Of a DNA stretch of 7,801 nucleotides, positions 6,746-7,801 are shown piece after piece. Under the pieces are notes generated by a model. The model was not told where the DNA came from. It searched no databases and saw only the letters and a program-made list of their open reading frames with translations. Source of the DNA: Candidatus Kuenenbacteria bacterium CG08_land_8_20_14_0_20_37_23 (GTDB taxonomy: Bacteria; Patescibacteriota; Patescibacteriia; UBA2196; GWA2-42-15); contig PEXX01000014.1 in assembly GCA_002778965.1 (NCBI GenBank), forward strand, positions 1 through 7,801. Reading direction: 5' to 3'. A program made the position numbers and the translations under genes. How positions within the stretch are numbered: position 1 is the first letter of the stretch; each line of letters begins with the position of its first letter.

Positions 6746-7801
6746 GTACAATTCAGATTTACCATTTCTAAATATTTTAAGGACAAGTGTAAATTCAACA
6801 TCTCCTATTTCGTTGATATTAAGCTTCCCAAAAACTCCTTCGAAATCTTTGGTTTTCAATAATTCATCTTTTATTCCTCCTACTTCGTATCCACCTTTTT
6901 TAATTGCATTTATTAATAGATTCGTCATATCGTAGGCAAAAGCAACGCTTAGGTCTGGTTCTTTATCATATTTTGCCACGTATATTTCTTTCATTTCCTT
7001 TGCGACAGGATTATTTTCGTAATCAATATTTAAGTCAGAATATATAACTCCATTTATAGCTTCTCCAGCAGTTTCTAAAACTTCTGGATAACTAACCTCC
7101 AGAGTAGATAAAATTATTCCATTGTACCCTAATTCTTTAATTTGTCTTAAGGCTATTCCTAAATTCACATTACTATGTCCCAAAACTAATATTGCCTCAG
7201 GTTCAAAAGCCTTCAATTTTGTTATTTGAGTTCTAAAATCTTTATCATTTGATCCAAAGCTTTCCATCTTAATCGAACCTTTAAATTTTTCCCTAAATGC
7301 ATTGGCTAAACTTGCCCCCCACTCATCGTTAATATACATTATTCCTGCTTTTTTAAGATTTAATCTCTCCATAACGAGTTCTGCCGTAACCCCGCCTATA
7401 GAGGTGTTAGTCGGATAATTCCTAAATATAAACTCACTTTGTCTCGTTAATTCAGGATGTCCGGCAATAGAAAACATTACAATCTGTTTCTCTTTCACTA
7501 GAGGGGCTATCGCCATACTAACACTGCTTAACTCTGTCATAATTACTTTAACTCCCTCAATTTCAACAAGTTTTCTAAAAGCAGAGATTCCTCCTTTTGG
7601 ATCCCCTTCAGAATCTTCTACAATTAGTCTAACTTTTCTTCCGTTAATGCCTCCTTCTGCATTGATTTTTTCTATTGCTAATAACATTCCTTCTCTATCC
7701 GAAATCCCGTAGGTTGCCGCCTCTCCTGTCAGTGGTAAAATCACCCCAATTTTAACCGGTTCTTTTTCTGCAACCGGCGCTGGTTTCCTACTCACCCCAT
7801 A
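6740..7801 (-). CDS. LivK-like ABC transporter substrate-binding protein (5' partial)
   Basis: The protein is a type I periplasmic-binding fold of the Leu/Ile/Val-binding (Peripla_BP_6) family, which captures amino acids or related small ligands outside the membrane for an ABC importer. Typical segments occur in order: PVKIGVILPLTGEAATYG, AIEKINAEGGINGRKVRLIVEDSEGDP, FRKLVEIEGVKVIM, IFRNYPTN, then KKAGIMYINDEWG, DFRTQITKLKAFEPEAILVLG, and SVAFAYDMTNLLINAIKKGG near the C-terminus. The frame remains open to the window edge (YGVSRKPAPVAEK...), so the GTG at 7795 is probably not the start. The Pro/Ala-rich stretch is a linker after a signal or lipoprotein segment lying outside the window. The stop is at 6742-6740. 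No transporter permease or ATPase gene is in view. The paralogue tail and the UUCG terminator follow directly. The ligand cannot be told from sequence. Confidence 0.9.
   Translation of the reverse strand, partial: YGVSRKPAPVAEKEPVKIGVILPLTGEAATYGISDREGMLLAIEKINAEGGINGRKVRLIVEDSEGDPKGGISAFRKLVEIEGVKVIMTELSSVSMAIAPLVKEKQIVMFSIAGHPELTRQSEFIFRNYPTNTSIGGVTAELVMERLNLKKAGIMYINDEWGASLANAFREKFKGSIKMESFGSNDKDFRTQITKLKAFEPEAILVLGHSNVNLGIALRQIKELGYNGIILSTLEVSYPEVLETAGEAINGVIYSDLNIDYENNPVAKEMKEIYVAKYDKEPDLSVAFAYDMTNLLINAIKKGGYEVGGIKDELLKTKDFEGVFGKLNINEIGDVEFTLVLKIFRNGKSELYR

Noticed and set aside
7793..7795. GTG as start of the LivK-like gene
   Set aside because: The frame stays open to the edge and a start here would remove the signal peptide expected of this family.

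Overview
The window looks like a Patescibacteria (CPR) chromosome fragment, probably Parcubacteria-like, although I cannot name the lineage. The basis is a divergent 16S rRNA with CPR-type changes at several standard primer sites, a lysine/glutamate-tailed ribosomal protein S16, a multi-domain lamin-tail/PKD surface protein of a kind common in that group, AT-rich coding DNA and many intrinsic terminators.

Layout, left to right. (1) 2-2365 (+): the 3' part of a gene for a large exported lamin-tail/PKD/OB-fold protein with a C-terminal membrane anchor. (2) 2399-2423: a hairpin terminator shared with the converging gene. (3) 2481-2933 (-): rpsP. (4) 3114-4613 (-): 16S rRNA, flanked by a 27-bp helix (2953-2979 with 4767-4793) that should be the pre-16S processing stem. 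No tRNA or 23S gene follows; rpsP begins 20 nt beyond the stem with no terminator between, so 16S and rpsP may share a transcript. A promoter (TTGACA-17-TATTAT) lies at 5032-5060, followed by a leader of about 410 nt.

(5) About 5146-5850 is the unusual part. It holds a small secreted or membrane-anchored protein gene (5356-5691, -) whose DNA is largely a chain of perfect or near-perfect inverted repeats. A very strong Shine-Dalgarno sits in the loop of another hairpin that includes the start codon. A multi-branched inverted-repeat structure follows the stop codon and further hairpins precede the start. I recognise neither the protein nor the structure.

(6) 5909-6602: an internally deleted insertion sequence with related ends, carrying an N-terminal scrap and the C-terminal half of an rve-type (DDE) transposase. 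(7) 6635-6662: a strong terminator with a UUCG loop on the minus strand. (8) 6740-7801 (-): a LivK-like amino-acid-binding protein cut by the window edge, followed by what looks like the C-terminal tail of a lost paralogue.

The genes do not form one pathway. The functional links visible are 16S with rpsP (ribosome assembly) and the structured small-gene locus, which stands alone between a terminator and the IS remnant.
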